Shown here in pieces: positions 38,728 to 52,199 of a stretch of DNA of 64,000 bases (position 1 is its first letter; the number at the start of each line of letters is the position of its first letter). The stretch lies in the NCBI GenBank assembly GCA_027943335.1, contig BSBK01008852.1:175077-239076 (forward strand), given 5' to 3'. The stretch is from Chamaecyparis obtusa. Taxonomy: Eukaryota > Streptophyta > Pinopsida > Cupressales > Cupressaceae. Below the pieces are notes generated by a model. It was not told the DNA's origin. It made no database searches and was given only the letters and a program-made list of their open reading frames with translations. A program made the position numbers and the translations under genes.

Positions 38728-39787
38728 ATTGCCAGGTGTGGACTTTCTTCATAGGCTATAAATATATAAAATGTAAACATACAAACATTAGTAGTATCTT
38801 GTATATAATAAAAAAAATAAAATTATAAGATTATACAAGATTTACAAATACACACACAAATCATGCTCACTAGACCATGAAATATTCAAAAGGATAAGTA
38901 TTTTGGGAGTTATTATTATTTTGGGAGTTACAAAAATCTCCTCATGAGACTACTGAATTTGTGGATATTATTCTTGATGCTGAAGTAAATCAAGAATGTG
39001 AAGTTGAAGCAATTACATCTAATTCATTGTTGCCTATATATAGTCCACTATTGTCTGGATATAATTCACAGATGTTTGTGTTGAATTTTATTTTTCTTCA
39101 TTGGATGAAGAGTTTCATCTTTCATTTATATGAGTCTTTACCTCCCAAAATACATGTCTCCTAGTTGGCTGACTAGGCATAGTTGGCCAACTAGCATATA
39201 ACAAATTTATTTTAGTTCCAACAGATCGCTAGGGAAGTCACATGAACTATAAAGGTAAGTATTATAATTAGTAGACAAGGGTTGGAATTTTATCCAAGGA
39301 ATAATTTACTTCAATTTACACTTTATTTTGTAATTAGAGATTATAGATAATTTATTCTGAAGTTGTATAGTAACATTGTCTAGTCTATAAAGATAAACAA
39401 TATATTTTTGCAAAAGAAACTTGCAATTGAAGATAATAACACATCAAAATTTGGCATTGTAGTGGAGGTGATTTCATACCTAGTACAAATTATTTCCTCT
39501 AAAGATTCCAAATGGCCTTTCTCTAGGAGCTACATTAAGGCATTCAATTGAGCATTAATGTATTAATGCCCATCTATATCTAGGTTTGCATCACACATGC
39601 TTAAGGAAAAAGTTCCTAATACAACTGAAGAGAGTAATTAATATGAAAATTGAATCAAATGTAAGCAACATATGGCATTAATTTTCAAAGATAGTGATAA
39701 TTTAAAAGAATTGGAAAAATACAGTGTACAAGCAATGATAGTGCACCATGGGAAGTCACAATAAGTATGAACCCATAGAGGATTTTC
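38728..39787. other. CACTA 5' region, non-coding
   Basis: AT-rich sequence upstream of TNP2. No coding motif found. The TNP2 promoter should lie here or beyond gypsy 3, but no confident TATA box was picked. Confidence 0.4.
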
Positions 39788-39792
39788 GTTGT

Positions 39793-41400
39793 TGATGGGG
39801 AGGTTAGGATAGACTAGCTAATCTATGCCTCTGATCCTTAACCTAGATCCTAGTGTTCTCTAGACACCTATGAAGGTCTATAGGATTCCTCTCCCTCTTC
39901 AAGGATCCCTTGACCTAGCCTAACCTAACCACCAAGTACAACTTCATCATCTTGAACCTTTCCAAGCACTACTTCCAAACCCCATTCCTTACATAGGCTT
40001 ATAAGGGCCTTTTTAAGGTTCAACATCTTCCTAAGCTCTAACAGAGAAATTGATGAGTTTCAAGGTGGTTTTATAACATGTTAAGCATCTCCAAGGTGGT
40101 GGCAAAGATGGTTTGTCACCTGATTGTGTAGTTCCTTCACAAAACAGGGCTACTAGAAAGAGCCCAATTAGGCCTCTCTCCGGGTTTGTAGGACTTTTAG
40201 TCCTCTTTCTGCACAGAATCAAAATTCCTATTCTAAAAGAACCTCATTACAAATGCCTAGCCCTCAAATATTTTTGGGGTCTTGGGCCCCCATCTGTCTG
40301 TACAGTGCTCCTTAAAAATGAGGGTTTTAAGGGTTTTTTAGGCCTCTCCAGGTCACAGTGCTAAAATGTCTGCAACAGCACCACTCTTGGATTTCTCAGG
40401 TTCTCTCCTTTACAAAAATGAGCCTTCACTCATGTCTCTTGCCTCCCTCCAAAAGGCTAGTCTTGAAACCCACTCCTCTGTTTGCTAGAGCTCTCTCTTT
40501 ACTGACCACTCCTACCCGGACTCTGCTAAGCTCACCTAGGGCTTGCTCAAACAATTGTTTGCACCTACCAACTTGGGCCCTACTTGCATATTTTTATAGG
40601 GTAGGGTCTATACTACCTTATCCCAAAGATCCATGGTGTTTCCATGGTGGGGATAGGAGCTACAGGCCCTACATCACAAACCCCTTCCAACAGGTTAGGG
40701 GACTAACAGAGTTACAAAACAAAGTATATAAAAAAAAATGTAATCAAACCTAGTCTAAATACTGAGAAATGAAGAAAAATGAAATTAAACACTGATACAC
40801 AATACAAGATATCACTTGCAACTCATTAATTCAACACTTCATGCCATTCAACTGACTGTTACACACTATTTTTCCATTCACAGTCTGGTTCCCCATACAC
40901 AAGCCATACACAATAGCAATCAACCCATGAAATTAGGGTTTCTCATGTCAAATATAGTCTTTACTTCAGGATTAGAGCTTAGTTAGGGATTTTAACCACC
41001 TTGGTAAGGTTTTATCCCTTTAATAGGAAGAGTTGCTAAGAAACTTTGAAAAGCTGCTAGCAACTTTTAGAGCAATTTTTCTTGCTTGAGCAACTTTTTG
41101 CTCCTCCAAAATCCTAAGACCGTACTAAGGTCTTTACATGCCTCTATTGTATAAAAAATCTCCTAACCCCTATTGTAAGACTTTTAAAACTCTAGAAGAG
41201 AAGTGACCTTAGGAAGACAACCTACCCTGAGTCACTATACATCAAAGTAAGAAGAACACACTACACAACTAAGACCTCCACTAGGCCTTCACACACAAGT
41301 GAGATTAAAAACTCTTATTCTACTTACAAGCTTCATTGAAGAAGTGCTTCTCACAAAAAAATTGGATGGTGGGAGCCCTTAGAAGGGTGCTCCTACACCA
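39793..41400 (-). repeat. 3' LTR of gypsy 3
   Basis: 1608 bp, minus strand TGGTGTAGGAGCACCC to CCTCCCCATCA. Differs from the right LTR by scattered substitutions and a few indels. Confidence 0.92.
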
Positions 41401-41414
41401 TACTCCCCCTCAGC
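41401..41414 (-). other. Polypurine tract of gypsy 3
   Basis: Minus strand GCTGAGGGGGAGTA sits directly before the 3' LTR start, the expected primer for plus-strand DNA synthesis. Confidence 0.85.
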
Positions 41415-41470
41415 ACAAACTAAGGCACTTTGGGGTCAATAAGAGCCAAGTCTATACCAAACTTCTTGAA

Positions 41471-44400
41471 CTATCCTTCCTCAATCCAAGTGGCTTCAGA
41501 TTCTGGTTGATCTATCCATTTAACCAGATGCTCCATATAAACTTGGTGTCTAGTGGCCTTCTTCACTCTGGTTTCTAATATCTTCTCTACTTTGGCTAGC
41601 TTCTTCTTGGGCATTGCATTGGTGTCTATGTCTTGCAGCACCTTTGGTGGATCCATACCTTGTTGTTTGATGTCTCCCTTGTACATGATCAAGTCTGCAA
41701 CATTAAACACTAGTGAAATGGCTTTGTCTAATGGAAAGTCCACCGTATAGGCATTCTCTCCATATTTGGCTAAAATCTGACATGGGCCTACTCCCCTCAT
41801 TTGTATCTTGGTGGGCATGCCCTTCTATATCCTTGCTTTATTAAGATGGACCATGACATAGTCCCCAATCTGAAATTGTACTTCTTTCCTCTTTTCATCC
41901 ACTTTAGCTTTGAGTTTATGAGTGGACTCCATGATGGTTTTCTTCACCTGTTCTTGAACCTCCTTGATGGTTTGAGTGAAATCTTCAGCTTGTCTACTCT
42001 TCAACTCCATAGAACCTAAATCTCTTAACTCACACACTCCTCTAGGGTGTCTTCCATACACAATCTCAAAAGGACTTCTTCCTATGGTCCTGTTTACACT
42101 GTCATTATAAGCATATTCAGCTTGAGATATAACAAGATCCCAAGTTTTCCCATACTCCTTGGTCAAACACCTTAGCAAGTTGCCAAGCACCCTATTTATG
42201 ACTTCAGTTTGGCCATTAGTTTGAGTATGGTATGCTAACTGAAAGAGAGATTAGTTCCAAACCTTTTCCATAAGGTTTTCCAAAAATGATCCATGAACTT
42301 CCTATCTCTATTAGACACAATGCTCAAAGGGAGTCCTTGAATCCTAACTATCTCTTTGAAAAAGAGATGTGCTACATAGCTTGCATCATGAGTAGTTCTA
42401 CATGGAATGAAATGAATCATTTTAGAGAACCTGTCTACTACAACATAGATGCTATCCATACCTAATTTGGTTTTAGGGATTCCAACCATAAAGTGCATTC
42501 TCACACACTCCCAAGGCCTATTTGGAATTGGCAAAGGTTGATAGAGTCCTGCATTGCTTGAACCTCCTTTGGCTCTTTGACACACTCCACATTGCTCTAC
42601 ATATCTTCTCACATCCCTTGCTATCTTAGGCCAAAAAATAGTATCTTTGCACCAACTCCAATGTCTTATTTATGCCAAAATGTCTACTTAGACTGCCATT
42701 ATGTTTCTCTTGAATGAAATTTTCCCTCATGGATCCTCTAGGTACACATAACTGATTACCTTTGAACAACAATCCATTTTGAAGGGTATAATCTACAAAC
42801 TTACCATGGAAATTATTCTCAAACTCTTGGCACACCTTGTAGGCTTGTGAGAAGTCTTCATCCTCCTCATATAAGTCTTTGAAACCTGCTATTCCAATGC
42901 TTTGTAGCTGTACTTTTTGGACAGTCAAAAGCTTTCTACTCAAGGCATCTGCTACCTTGTTGAGCTACCCCTTCTTGTGTTTAATTATGAAGCTAAAGGA
43001 TTGGAGATACTCCATCCACTTCAAATGCCTATTTCTAAGCTTCTTTTGAGTGTTTATATAGCTCAAAGCCTGATTATTAGTAAATACAACAAATTCTTTT
43101 GGCAAGAGGTAATGCCTCCACTTCTTGAGGGATTATACTAATGTATACAATTCTAAGTCATAAGCTGAATACTTTTTCTTTGCCTCATTGAGTTTCTCAC
43201 TAAAGAATGCCACGGGCCTTCCTTCTTGACTCAATACACCCCCTACTACTACACCACTTGCATCACATTCAATTGTGAACAACTTATCAAAAGTATGTAA
43301 GAGTAAGATAGGTTTGGTAGCTACCTCTTGCTTCAATGTTTGAAATGCTTTCTCAGCTGCCTCAGTCCACTTGATCTTGGTTTTAAGTCCTCCCTTGATA
43401 GTGTCTAGCACTGGTGCACAAATACTACTGAAGTTTATCACAAACTTTCTATAAAATTGGGCTAATCCATGAAAACTTCCAACTTTAGTCCTTATTTTAG
43501 GGGCAAGCCAATTCAAGATTGCCTCCACCTTGCTTGGGTCCATTTTCAAAGTACCCTTGGACACCACAAATCCAAAGTAAACTAGCTCTTACTACATGAA
43601 CTCACACTTCTCTAGGTTGATAGCCAATTGCTCCTCATGTAGCTTCTTCATAACCGACCTCAAGTGCTCAAGATGTTTGGCTTTGGTTTTACTATAGATG
43701 ATTATGTCATCTAGATACACCACTATAAATCTGCTTGTGAGGTCCTTCAAGACCTCATTCATCAACCTCATGAAGGTTCTTGGGGCATTGGTAAGCCCAA
43801 ATGGCATCACAAGCCATTCATACAATCCATCTGTGGTTTTAAAAGTGGTCTTCCACTCATCACCCTCCTTGATTCTAATTTGGTGATAACCACTTTTTAG
43901 ATCCAACTTAGTGAAATACATAGCACCTCCTAAGCAATCCATCAAGTCTTCTATTCTTGGAATTGGGAACCTATACCTGATAGTGATCCTGTTGATAGCC
44001 CTTGAATCTATGCAAAGTCTCCATTTTCCTCCTTTCTTGGATGCCAAGACCACTACGACTACACATGGACTAATACTCTTCTTAATCAGTCCCTGATCCA
44101 ATAGCTCTTGCACTTGTCTTGCCACTTCCTTATTCTGATCAGGGGTGAGCTTGTAGGCTACTTTGTTAGGCAGAGATGCACTGGGTACAAAGTCTATTTG
44201 ATGACTTATGGCCCTTCTTGGAGGTAGTGTTGCAGGGGTTCCATCACTCACAATGTCTTTGAATTCTTCTAACATTTGCTACACTTCCAATGGTGTTTCT
44301 ACTTGCAACTTCTTGTCATCCTCCTTTGGTTTCACCATGATAGCACATCCTATTGTCTCCTCATCATGTAGTGCATGTAGGAACTCCTTACCACTACTAA

Positions 44401-46014
44401 GCAACACACTAGGTGTTTTAGAAGTACCTTCTTCATTCTCTATTATGGACTGAATCTTGAATGTTCTTCCATCTTTCTTGAAAGAAATGGAATTCTCCTC
44501 TCCATCATAGATCACCTTCCTATCAAATTGCCAGGGTCTTCCCAATAAGAGATGGCATGCATCCATGGGCAGGACATCACAAAGCACTTTGTCCTTATAG
44601 CCTCCAATTGAAAACTCCACCCATGTCTGCTCATTTACAAGCACACTCTGCTCTTGATTCAACCAAGTCACCTTGTAGGGGTTTGCATGGGAAACCTTTG
44701 TGAGTTTGAGCTTCTTTGCTGCTTTCTCTGCTATGATGTTATCAGTGGACCCTGAATCCACTATAACATTGCAAACTTTGCCTTGTATCTTGCATCTGAC
44801 TCTAAAAAGAGCTCTCCTCTTCTTGGGTTCACCTTGATTAGGTTGCCTTATGAGTACTCTTCTAAACATTAAATTTTCACCCATTTCTGATTCTAGTTTG
44901 CTAACCTCATTAGTACATGAGCTGCTGCTATCTTCTTGGGTATAGGCTACCCTATTTTCATTGCTTGAGCTTGATGGCTTGTCAGGACACCTATAAGCAG
45001 GGTGCCCAAGCTGTCCACATTGATAGCATTTCATTGTGGCAAAGTAGGAGCTACTTCTTCCTACACCTCTTCCTCTATTTCCTTGAGAACCTCTTCCTCT
45101 ACCAAAAGATCCTCTTGTACCAATTTATGAACTTTGTTCCAAAAGTTTGCTCTCCCCTTGGCTTCTTGAGTCACCACCTCTTCCATTAGAACCTCCTCTT
45201 TGACCCCCTCTAGAGTCTCTACCTCTGCCTCTATTCTTTGAGTTAGGTTCCTGCTTCCTTCTTTGCTTGTCTTCAATTTTTTTTTCCATATGCTGACATC
45301 CAAGAACTATGGTGGGAGTGAGAAAACTCATCTCCTCTGCTATGCTCCATTTCAAACCACTTAGGTACCTTGCCACTTTGATACTTTCCTCTTCTTTGAT
45401 CTTGGATCTTAAGCTCAACTTGTGAAACTCTTCAGTGTAGGTGGCTACATCCATCTCCTTCTTTCTGAGGTTCAATATCCTTCTATGCTATTGGATCTCA
45501 TAATCTGCAGGTAGCTATGCTTCCCTCACTTTATTGACCATTGCTTTCCAATTAGAGATTGGGTTCTTTCCCTATTTCTCTCTTTCATCTTGCAATTAGT
45601 TCCACCAGGTTAAACCTTGACCCTTCAACCTAGACTTGGCCACTTTGACCTTCTATGCCTCTGAGATCTGTTCACATTCAAAATGATTCTCCATGCCTTC
45701 AATCCATTGCATCACAAGCTCTATATCCATCCTGTCGGTAAGTAATGGGACACCTTCAAGTGCCTTGCCAGTGATAGCCTTCAAAGCTTTAAGGAATTGT
45801 TCATCTTGGGTTGGAAGATCAGGTGTAGGCACATCATCATAAATGGCCTTCTCTTTCTCCTTGGCATCCTACTCCTCCATCCTATCTTTCACCTTATCTC
45901 CTTTGCTTGGATATCATCCAAGAGTTGTTCCATTTGCATCAATCTTTCTTGCAGGAGTCTATTAGCTTCCTCCCAATCTTCCACCTTCTTAGAAAGCTCT
46001 GCATTAGTCACCAT
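41471..46014 (-). pseudogene. gag-pol-chromodomain polyprotein of gypsy 3
   Basis: ATG at 46012-46014 opens a coiled gag start (NAELSKKVEDWEEANRLL). Later blocks mostly share one frame: gag (45125-45475), knuckle CYQCGQLGHPAYRC (about 44985-45030), protease VIVDSGSTDN (about 44740), RT (43592-44275, YLDD about 43715), RNase H (43133-43430), integrase finger and core (42235-42760; QTNGQTEVINR about 42200) and chromodomain (KVEKILETRV...YMEHLVKWID, about 41490-41600). Damage: frameshift early in gag near 45900, an extra T in a T-run near 42640 that shifts the integrase block until about 42235, and scattered stops. It is less uniformly stop-ridden than gypsy 2. Confidence 0.93.
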
Positions 46015-46089
46015 TTTATTCTTTTGTGATGATCCAAATGACTCTTCTACAGGTTGAAACATCCACTATCCACTTTCCAAGCCTTAAGA

Positions 46090-46102
46090 GGCTCTGATAC
46101 CA
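46090..46102 (-). other. Primer binding site of gypsy 3
   Basis: Minus strand reads TGGTATCAGAGCC, a full-length match to the plant initiator-Met-tRNA complement, three bases after the LTR end. Confidence 0.9.
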
Positions 46103-46105
46103 ATC

Positions 46106-47696
46106 TGATGGGGAGGTTAGGATAGACTAGCTAGTCTATGCCTCTGATCCTTAACCTAGATCCTAGTGTTCTCCAAACACCTATGAAGGTCTATAGGATT
46201 CATTTCCCTCTTCAAGGATCTCCTAACCTAGCCTAACCTGACCACCAAGTACAACTTCATCATCTTGCACCTTTCCAAGCACTACTTCCAAGCCCCATCC
46301 CTTACATAGGCTTATAAGGGTCTTTTTAAGGTTCAACACCTTCCTAAGCTCTGACAAATAAATTGATGAGTTTCAGGGTGGTTTTATAACATGTTAAGCA
46401 TCTCCAAGGTGGTGGAAAAGATGGGTTGTCACCTGATTGTGTAGTTCCTTCACAAAATAGGGCTACTAGAAAGAGCCCAATTAGGCCTCTCTCCGGGTTT
46501 GTAGGACATTTAGTCCTCTTTCTACATATAATCAAAATTCCTATTCTAAAAGAACCTCATTAAAAATTCCTATCCCTCAAATATTTTTTGGGTCTTGGGC
46601 CCTCATCTGTCCGTATAGTGCTTCTCCTTAAAAATGAGGGTTTTAAGGGTTTTTTAGACCTCTCCAGGTCATAGTGCTAAAATTTCTACAACAGAACCAC
46701 TCCTAGATTTCTTAGGCTCTCTCCTCTACAAAAATGAGCCTTCACTCATGTCTCTTGCCTCCCTCCAAAAGGCTAGTCTTGAAACCCACTCCTTTGTCTG
46801 CTAGAGCTCTCTCTTTGCTGACCGCTCCTAGCTGGACTCTGCTAAGCTCGCCTAGGGCTTGCTCAAAAAAAAAAATTCACCTACCAACTTGGGCCCTTCT
46901 TGCATATTTTTATAGGGTAGGTTCTTTACTACCTTATCCCAAAGAGCCATGGTGTTTCCACGGTGGGGATAGGAGCTACATGCCCTACATCACAAACCCC
47001 TTCAAACAGGTCAGGGGACTGACAAAGTTACAAAACAAAGTATATACAAAAAAATGTAATCAAACCTAGTCTAAATACTAAGAAATGAAGAAAAATGAAA
47101 CTAAACACTGATACACAATACAAGATATCACTTGCAACTCATTAATTCAACACTTCATGCCATTCAACTGATTGTTACACACTATTTTTCCATTCACAGT
47201 CTGGTTCTCCGTACATTAGTCGTACACAATAGCAATCAACCCATGAAATTATGGTTTCTCATGTCAAATATAGTCTTTACTTTGGGATTAGAGCTTATTT
47301 AGGGCTTTTAACCACCTTGGTAAGGTTTTAGCCCTTTATTAGGAAAAGTTGCTAGCAACTTTTAGAGCAATTTTTCTTGCTCGAGAAACTTTTTGCTCCT
47401 CCAAACTTCTAAGACCATACTAAGGTCTTTTACATGCCTCTATTGTATAAAAACTCTCCTAACCCATATTGTAAGACTTTTACAACTCTAGAAGAGAAGT
47501 GACCTTAGGAAGACAACCTGCCATGAGTCACTATACAACAAAGTAAGAAGAACACACTACACAACTAAGACCTCCACTAGGCCTTCACACACAAGTGAGC
47601 TTAAAAAATCTTATTCTACTTACAAGCTTCATTGAAGAAGTGCTTCTCACAACAAAATTGGATGGTGGGAGCCCTTAGAAGGGTGCTCCTGCACTA
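46106..47696 (-). repeat. 5' LTR of gypsy 3
   Basis: 1591 bp. The terminal TG has become TA at 47695-47696 (minus reading), an easy transition. It lacks about 20 bases that the other LTR has near 41030-41060, where GTTGCTA/GCTGCTAGC repeats could have promoted loss. Confidence 0.9.
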
Positions 47697-47701
47697 GTTG
47701 T

Positions 47702-49161
47702 TTCTTAACAAAAGACCATTTTAAGAGTGAGATTTAGCTACATAGAGGTGAAGCCATGACATAGAAAAGGTAAGAGAACCTCAAAGTTTCTGACATATAA
47801 TGCTATCATGTCAAAAGGACAACAAAGTTTAGTTTTTAGAACAATGGAACAACCATCTCTCTTAAAAGGAACAACCATCATGTTATAGAGTTATTGAATA
47901 TGGTCATGATCATGAGATCATAGGGAAAAACACATCTATCTACTATTAATGAAAAATTTCTTCTATAGAGACAATTTTGAATTCTATGTTCATGTGAAAT
48001 GGAAATGTCACTCAGTTTGAAGTCCTAATAGAATAAATACAATAAGAAGACATTGACATATCATGCCTTAAATCAGCAACAATCACAATAAGAAGATGGA
48101 ACAACCACAAGGTACAAGCATGTGCAAGTCATTGTAATCATTGGAGATATGTTAAAGGTTAAGTACAATAGTAGAGCACAACCATGATACAATTAATGAA
48201 AGTGTCACAAAACACCATGATGTTTATAATCAATCATAGAGAAAAGAGACAGTGTAGCAAATGTTTACATATTCCGCTTAGTTTGTTCAAGATTATAGTT
48301 TGTTCAACCTCTTCTTGTAAAAACTGCATGTATACTTTAGTTAAAATAGTTTACTTTTACAACATGAACAATAACTGATTTTTGATTTACCAATAATTTT
48401 TTTATAAATAACAAGTTAACAAAAATGCATTGCCTTTAGTTCTACTTCAAAATTTAATATGTGAAAGTTTGTCAAAAATTTAATAGTACATAAAGTACAT
48501 CATATTCTTGCACGAATTGAATTGAGAATACAAATCCACTTAACAATGCTTATACTTGTATTGATATTATTGATTTTTAAATAAAATTTACATAACATCA
48601 AAATAAATACACTCTAGAAACTAGAAATTAAAAACTCCATTGTTCCAAATTATAGAGATCATAACAATGAATGTAAACTAAGTTAATGAGCATTGGGAAT
48701 GGACCAAGTTAATGATCAATTCTAGATCATAACAGTGAATGTAAACTATGTTCAAGCAATGAAAATGTAAATTCATTTGAAATCTGCCAGTCACTGCCCA
48801 TTAGGGTACAGTCTGACTATATTGTTGACAAATGTTTATTTTTATGGTTGATATGGATTCAAATGATTGCTAGGATATGGTGTTACATTTAATTGGAGTT
48901 TTGAATAGTTTTGTGCACATTTGGAAGGCATAATATTTTCACTTTTATTGCCCAATCTGACTTCAACATTATTTAATGAGATGCAATATGACTTTTTTTA
49001 ATGAATTTAGACATGTTTTCATATCTCAAGTTGGCTAATGTTTTTTTGAAATTTTTGGTGTTTGGAAAAAGTTAAGCTTGAAAGCATGGTAATAAAAACT
49101 TGCCACTTTTTAGTTAGGAGGTGGTAGGCTTAGAATAGTAATTAAACTTACTCATTTTCAG
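47702..49161. other. Non-coding part of the CACTA 5' region
   Basis: No coding or repeat structure recognised. Confidence 0.4.
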
Positions 49162-49287
49162 GTAACAGTTGATGAGCAACATGGTGGTCCTGTGCTGCAA
49201 GGTTTCTCAAACCAGCCAAAAATTGATGTGGAAAGGAACTGGAGCTTGAAGCACACTCTCATGTATATCAATCTTGATTATCATAAG
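49162..49287 (+). pseudogene. Isolated exon-like fragment, unknown gene
   Basis: After a good acceptor (ATTTTCAG, 49154-49161) 42 open codons read with gene-like composition (VDEQHGGPVLQGF, PKIDVERNWSLKH, YINLDYHK) and end at CATAAG followed by GT. It lies on the strand opposite to TNP2, inside the CACTA element. I do not recognise the family. A captured host exon is plausible; chance is not excluded. Confidence 0.35.
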
Positions 49288-50266
49288 GTTCATTTTAGTT
49301 CTTTTTTTTGCATGATCTTGGATCTTATCTTCATTTCTACTCTCCTTAGAACATATAAATCTTCTAACTAACTTTAACCACTCTACTCCAGCCCTATCGA
49401 CTATCATAGAGACACTCTAATCTAGTTGATCAAGTTAGATTAGGGTCATCTGGAATGGTCTAAAAGTGAGTCCTTACAATGGTTATTATCATTTAGAATT
49501 CTTCAATGTTTCTAAGGCTTTTGAATTTAACTAAGCCTTGAATCCAGATTATTCCTAGTACGGTGCTGCAAGAATTTTATTACTTTGTTGGTTAAACACA
49601 TAGCATATATCTAACTAGGGCATCAATCTTGAAGTAGCATAGCTACTTCCCCCAAATCTGAGCACTTAGGTTATTAAAATTCATTTCCTTGGCTTGCTTC
49701 TTACCCAATGGCATTGGAGACCAATGGAGAAATTGCAAGTCAATTAAGGTACACTCTCCATGACAAAGCCGACTGAGGAGTTTCCAGGCCAGTCTAATAG
49801 AGATTTTAGTATCTCACGGGCACAACACAAAAGTTTCAATAAAATGTTTGCAGAACTAACAAATGAACTTCAAAACCATGGATGCATTGAAGGTTAAACT
49901 TGCAGAGATGTTCAATCTATCCACTCACTTCACAAATTGACAAGGCATGATATATATAAAAAAATATACTCAGGGAAAATGAAATCTAATCAATGTAGTT
50001 ACATGATCGTGTTTGTGATGATAGTCAACTATTTGTTCATTGTGCAACTAACTGTGTAAAATAGAGATAAAACTAATCAAGTGCACATCAAGAATCGTGA
50101 ATGAATCAAATGGACTTGTAGGGGTGTTTAGTCTCTACATTCCCTTCACAACAGACAACTTAGAAAATACCCAATACATGATGCCTTGGCACATTGCTCA
50201 CAAGCCCTAAGTAGGTAACCAATTAAAAAATGGTAGACAAATGCAAAGTAAGGAAATCCTTACAAG

Positions 50267-50420
50267 CGGTCCTCCTTTTACACCAAATCACAGTGGCAAC
50301 CCTCGCAGGTAGGCGGTCCTCCTTTTACATCAAATCACAATGGCAACCCTCATAGGAAAACGATCCTCCTTTTACACAAAATCATAGTTGCAACCCTCGC
50401 AGGCAGGTGGTCCTCCTAAA
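50267..50420 (+). repeat. 47-bp tandem array near the CACTA right end
   Basis: Units start at 50267, 50314, 50361 and 50408 (constant 47-bp step; last partial). Each has a CGGTCCTCCTTTTACA-like head and a GCAACCCTCGCAGG-like tail. It lies 280-430 bp inside the right terminus, the zone where CACTA elements keep subterminal repeats. Confidence 0.85.
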
Positions 50421-50529
50421 ATTCTCACCAAATAATATTTCAAACAATCACAGGCTACAGCTCCTTTGCGTGCTCCAAGTGAAAACCAAACAATGAAATG
50501 AGATACAAAAACTTTTTTATTTTTAAATT

Positions 50530-50703
50530 TAGGCCCGTGTTGGTCGAAATTTTGACCTACATGATATTGGTAAAATTTTCGACAAACATGGGCATGGATT
50601 AAAAAAAAAGGAAGTTTTTCTTCTATAATCTGACCAACCTAAACCTTTTTAATTGATGGTCCAAGATTTTGGTAGAAAAATGAGGTCAAATGTAGTAGTG
50701 GAT
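50530..50703 (-). repeat. CACTA right terminus with GAT target copy
   Basis: Plus strand ends ATGTAGTAGTG at 50700, followed by GAT. Inside lie TTGGTCGAAATTTTGACC (about 50540-50557), a short inverted pair, and a further GGTCAAA. The same GGTCGAAA motif fills the left end. Confidence 0.65.
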
Positions 50704-50939
50704 CCTTTTGGAGTAAAGTGGATAAGCCTCAAATATTCATTGCTCCCTTTCAAAGAAACTATGTTTACCTTATGTTATTATTCCACGTCATAGTTTAATG
50801 GGATAAAAGCCTTGATTAAATTCAAAGAAGATTCCTTTGATGGGTGTAGAAAATGGAAAAGGTATCTCTCTAGTTGACTAGGAGAAAATATGATTTAGTA
50901 CAAATGTAGGTTTAAACATTAGAAACTTTCATTCCCTAA

Positions 50940-51262
50940 ATATGGTTGTGCTTTCCAAAATCATTTGGAAACTTCTATGAGAACCCTCATTTTGGTCCAA
51001 ATTCATGATAGATATGTACCTTTAGAGTGGATACAGTTTGCATTTTATTTTGGAGGGTGCTCTACCTATCAAATCCTACATCCATAATAACCTTATAAAA
51101 AACACATCTCTTTTACACAAGGGGTGTTTATGGAAATTTGGCAATGGTTTTAGGGTTTTATTATGGAAGAATCCTTGGGTTACTCATGTCCTACTTGAAT
51201 TCCAAAATATTTTCTCATCCATTGAAAGTGTGTTTGCTAATATAATTAATTATTTTCTCTAA
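50940..51262 (+). pseudogene. LINE (non-LTR retrotransposon) C-terminal remnant
   Basis: The frame through 51038-51262 reads NLIKNTSLLHKGCLWKFGNGFRVLLWKNPW, the pattern of plant LINE polyprotein C-terminal regions (KKGLRWRIGDG...W.DPW). Upstream codons in the same frame (SKIIWKLL) fit too, with stops. No 5' part or poly-A tail seen. Confidence 0.5.
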
Positions 51263-51659
51263 GAATATTGTGACACTTATACCTCTCCTCCCTCTAGTAG
51301 AATTCAACCAATGTGGTTTTCTTTGCCTTTCTAAATTGCCACTCAAAAGCTCACATTCTTGCTGAATAATATCATATTTTATAGTACTAATTATGAAGAC
51401 AAACTAGTTCAACCATCTTCTCTAAATCAATCCTACTCTATCAAATTTGGATACATGCTCATTTCTCCTTCTTGGTCTACCCTATTCAAGTGGGTTAAGA
51501 TCTAAAGATCCAATTTTACTCCAAAAATTTACCAATTTTAGTAAATTTCTTTTAAAAAATTAATAATTACATTAGATTTACCTTCCCCTTCTTATCCGAT
51601 CCATGATGATATTAAAGGGAAGAGAAAATAAAATTCTTCTAAATCTATCATTCCACCTT

Positions 51660-52190
51660 ACACAATGTTTTCTCATGATCACCATAAAAAATTACCTCCT
51701 GCAGAAGCTTTACAAGATATGTACACTATAGGATATAATATGATTGCTAAACAAGGTTATAAGGGCTTAGGGCTTGGTGTTAATGAACAAGGTATTAAAT
51801 ATCTGGTTCATCTATCCCCTAAACAAGATATGTGTGGTCTTGGCTTTCCATATCTCAATTTAAGGTGATTGATTTTGATCGTCACCCTCCTCTTCATGTT
51901 CTTCTTCCAACACCTTCCTTAGATTACCCTAATACTCTTCAAGATGTGGCTAAGAAGGTGTATGTTTAGTTAATGAATTGTAAGAAATAAATATTAAACC
52001 TATGCCGAAAGATGCTCCCTCCAAGTACAAATGTCCTTTTCACTATAGTAATGCACATTTACTTGCTGATTCTGTGCATTTCAAGATGTATGTTAGAGAA
52101 AGATCTTCTTTAGGAATTATATCTCACTCTCGTGCAGTTTTACAATTTCTTCATAATTCCATATGGGGAATACCCCTCATTCTTTTATAA
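51660..52190 (+). pseudogene. G-patch and Cys/His-type retroelement-like remnant
   Basis: 51665-51868 reads ALQDMYTIGYNMIAKQGYKGLGLGVNEQGI and later GLGF, a G-patch-like pattern also found in some plant gypsy polyproteins. A second open stretch (52002-52190) has KCPFHYSNAHLLADSVHFK, resembling a gag-like Cys/His segment. Frames differ between the two. With the polypurine tract and LTR-like block at 53.8 kb this may be the inside of another gypsy element. Assignment is tentative. Confidence 0.35.
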
Positions 52191-52199
52191 TATAGATAT

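Larger units (their letters stand above)
39788..47701 (-). mobile_element. Ty3/gypsy chromovirus 3, full length, minus strand, GTTGT target copies
   Basis: LTRs 39793-41400 and 46106-47696. GTTGT at 39788-39792 and 47697-47701. On the minus strand the 5' LTR (right) is followed by a perfect Met-tRNA site, gag-pol and chromodomain, then a polypurine tract and the 3' LTR. The LTR start (TGGTGTAGGAGCACC; first bases TAGTG in the right copy) matches gypsy 1 and 2 starts, so all three are relatives. Inserted in the 5' region of the CACTA element. Confidence 0.94.
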
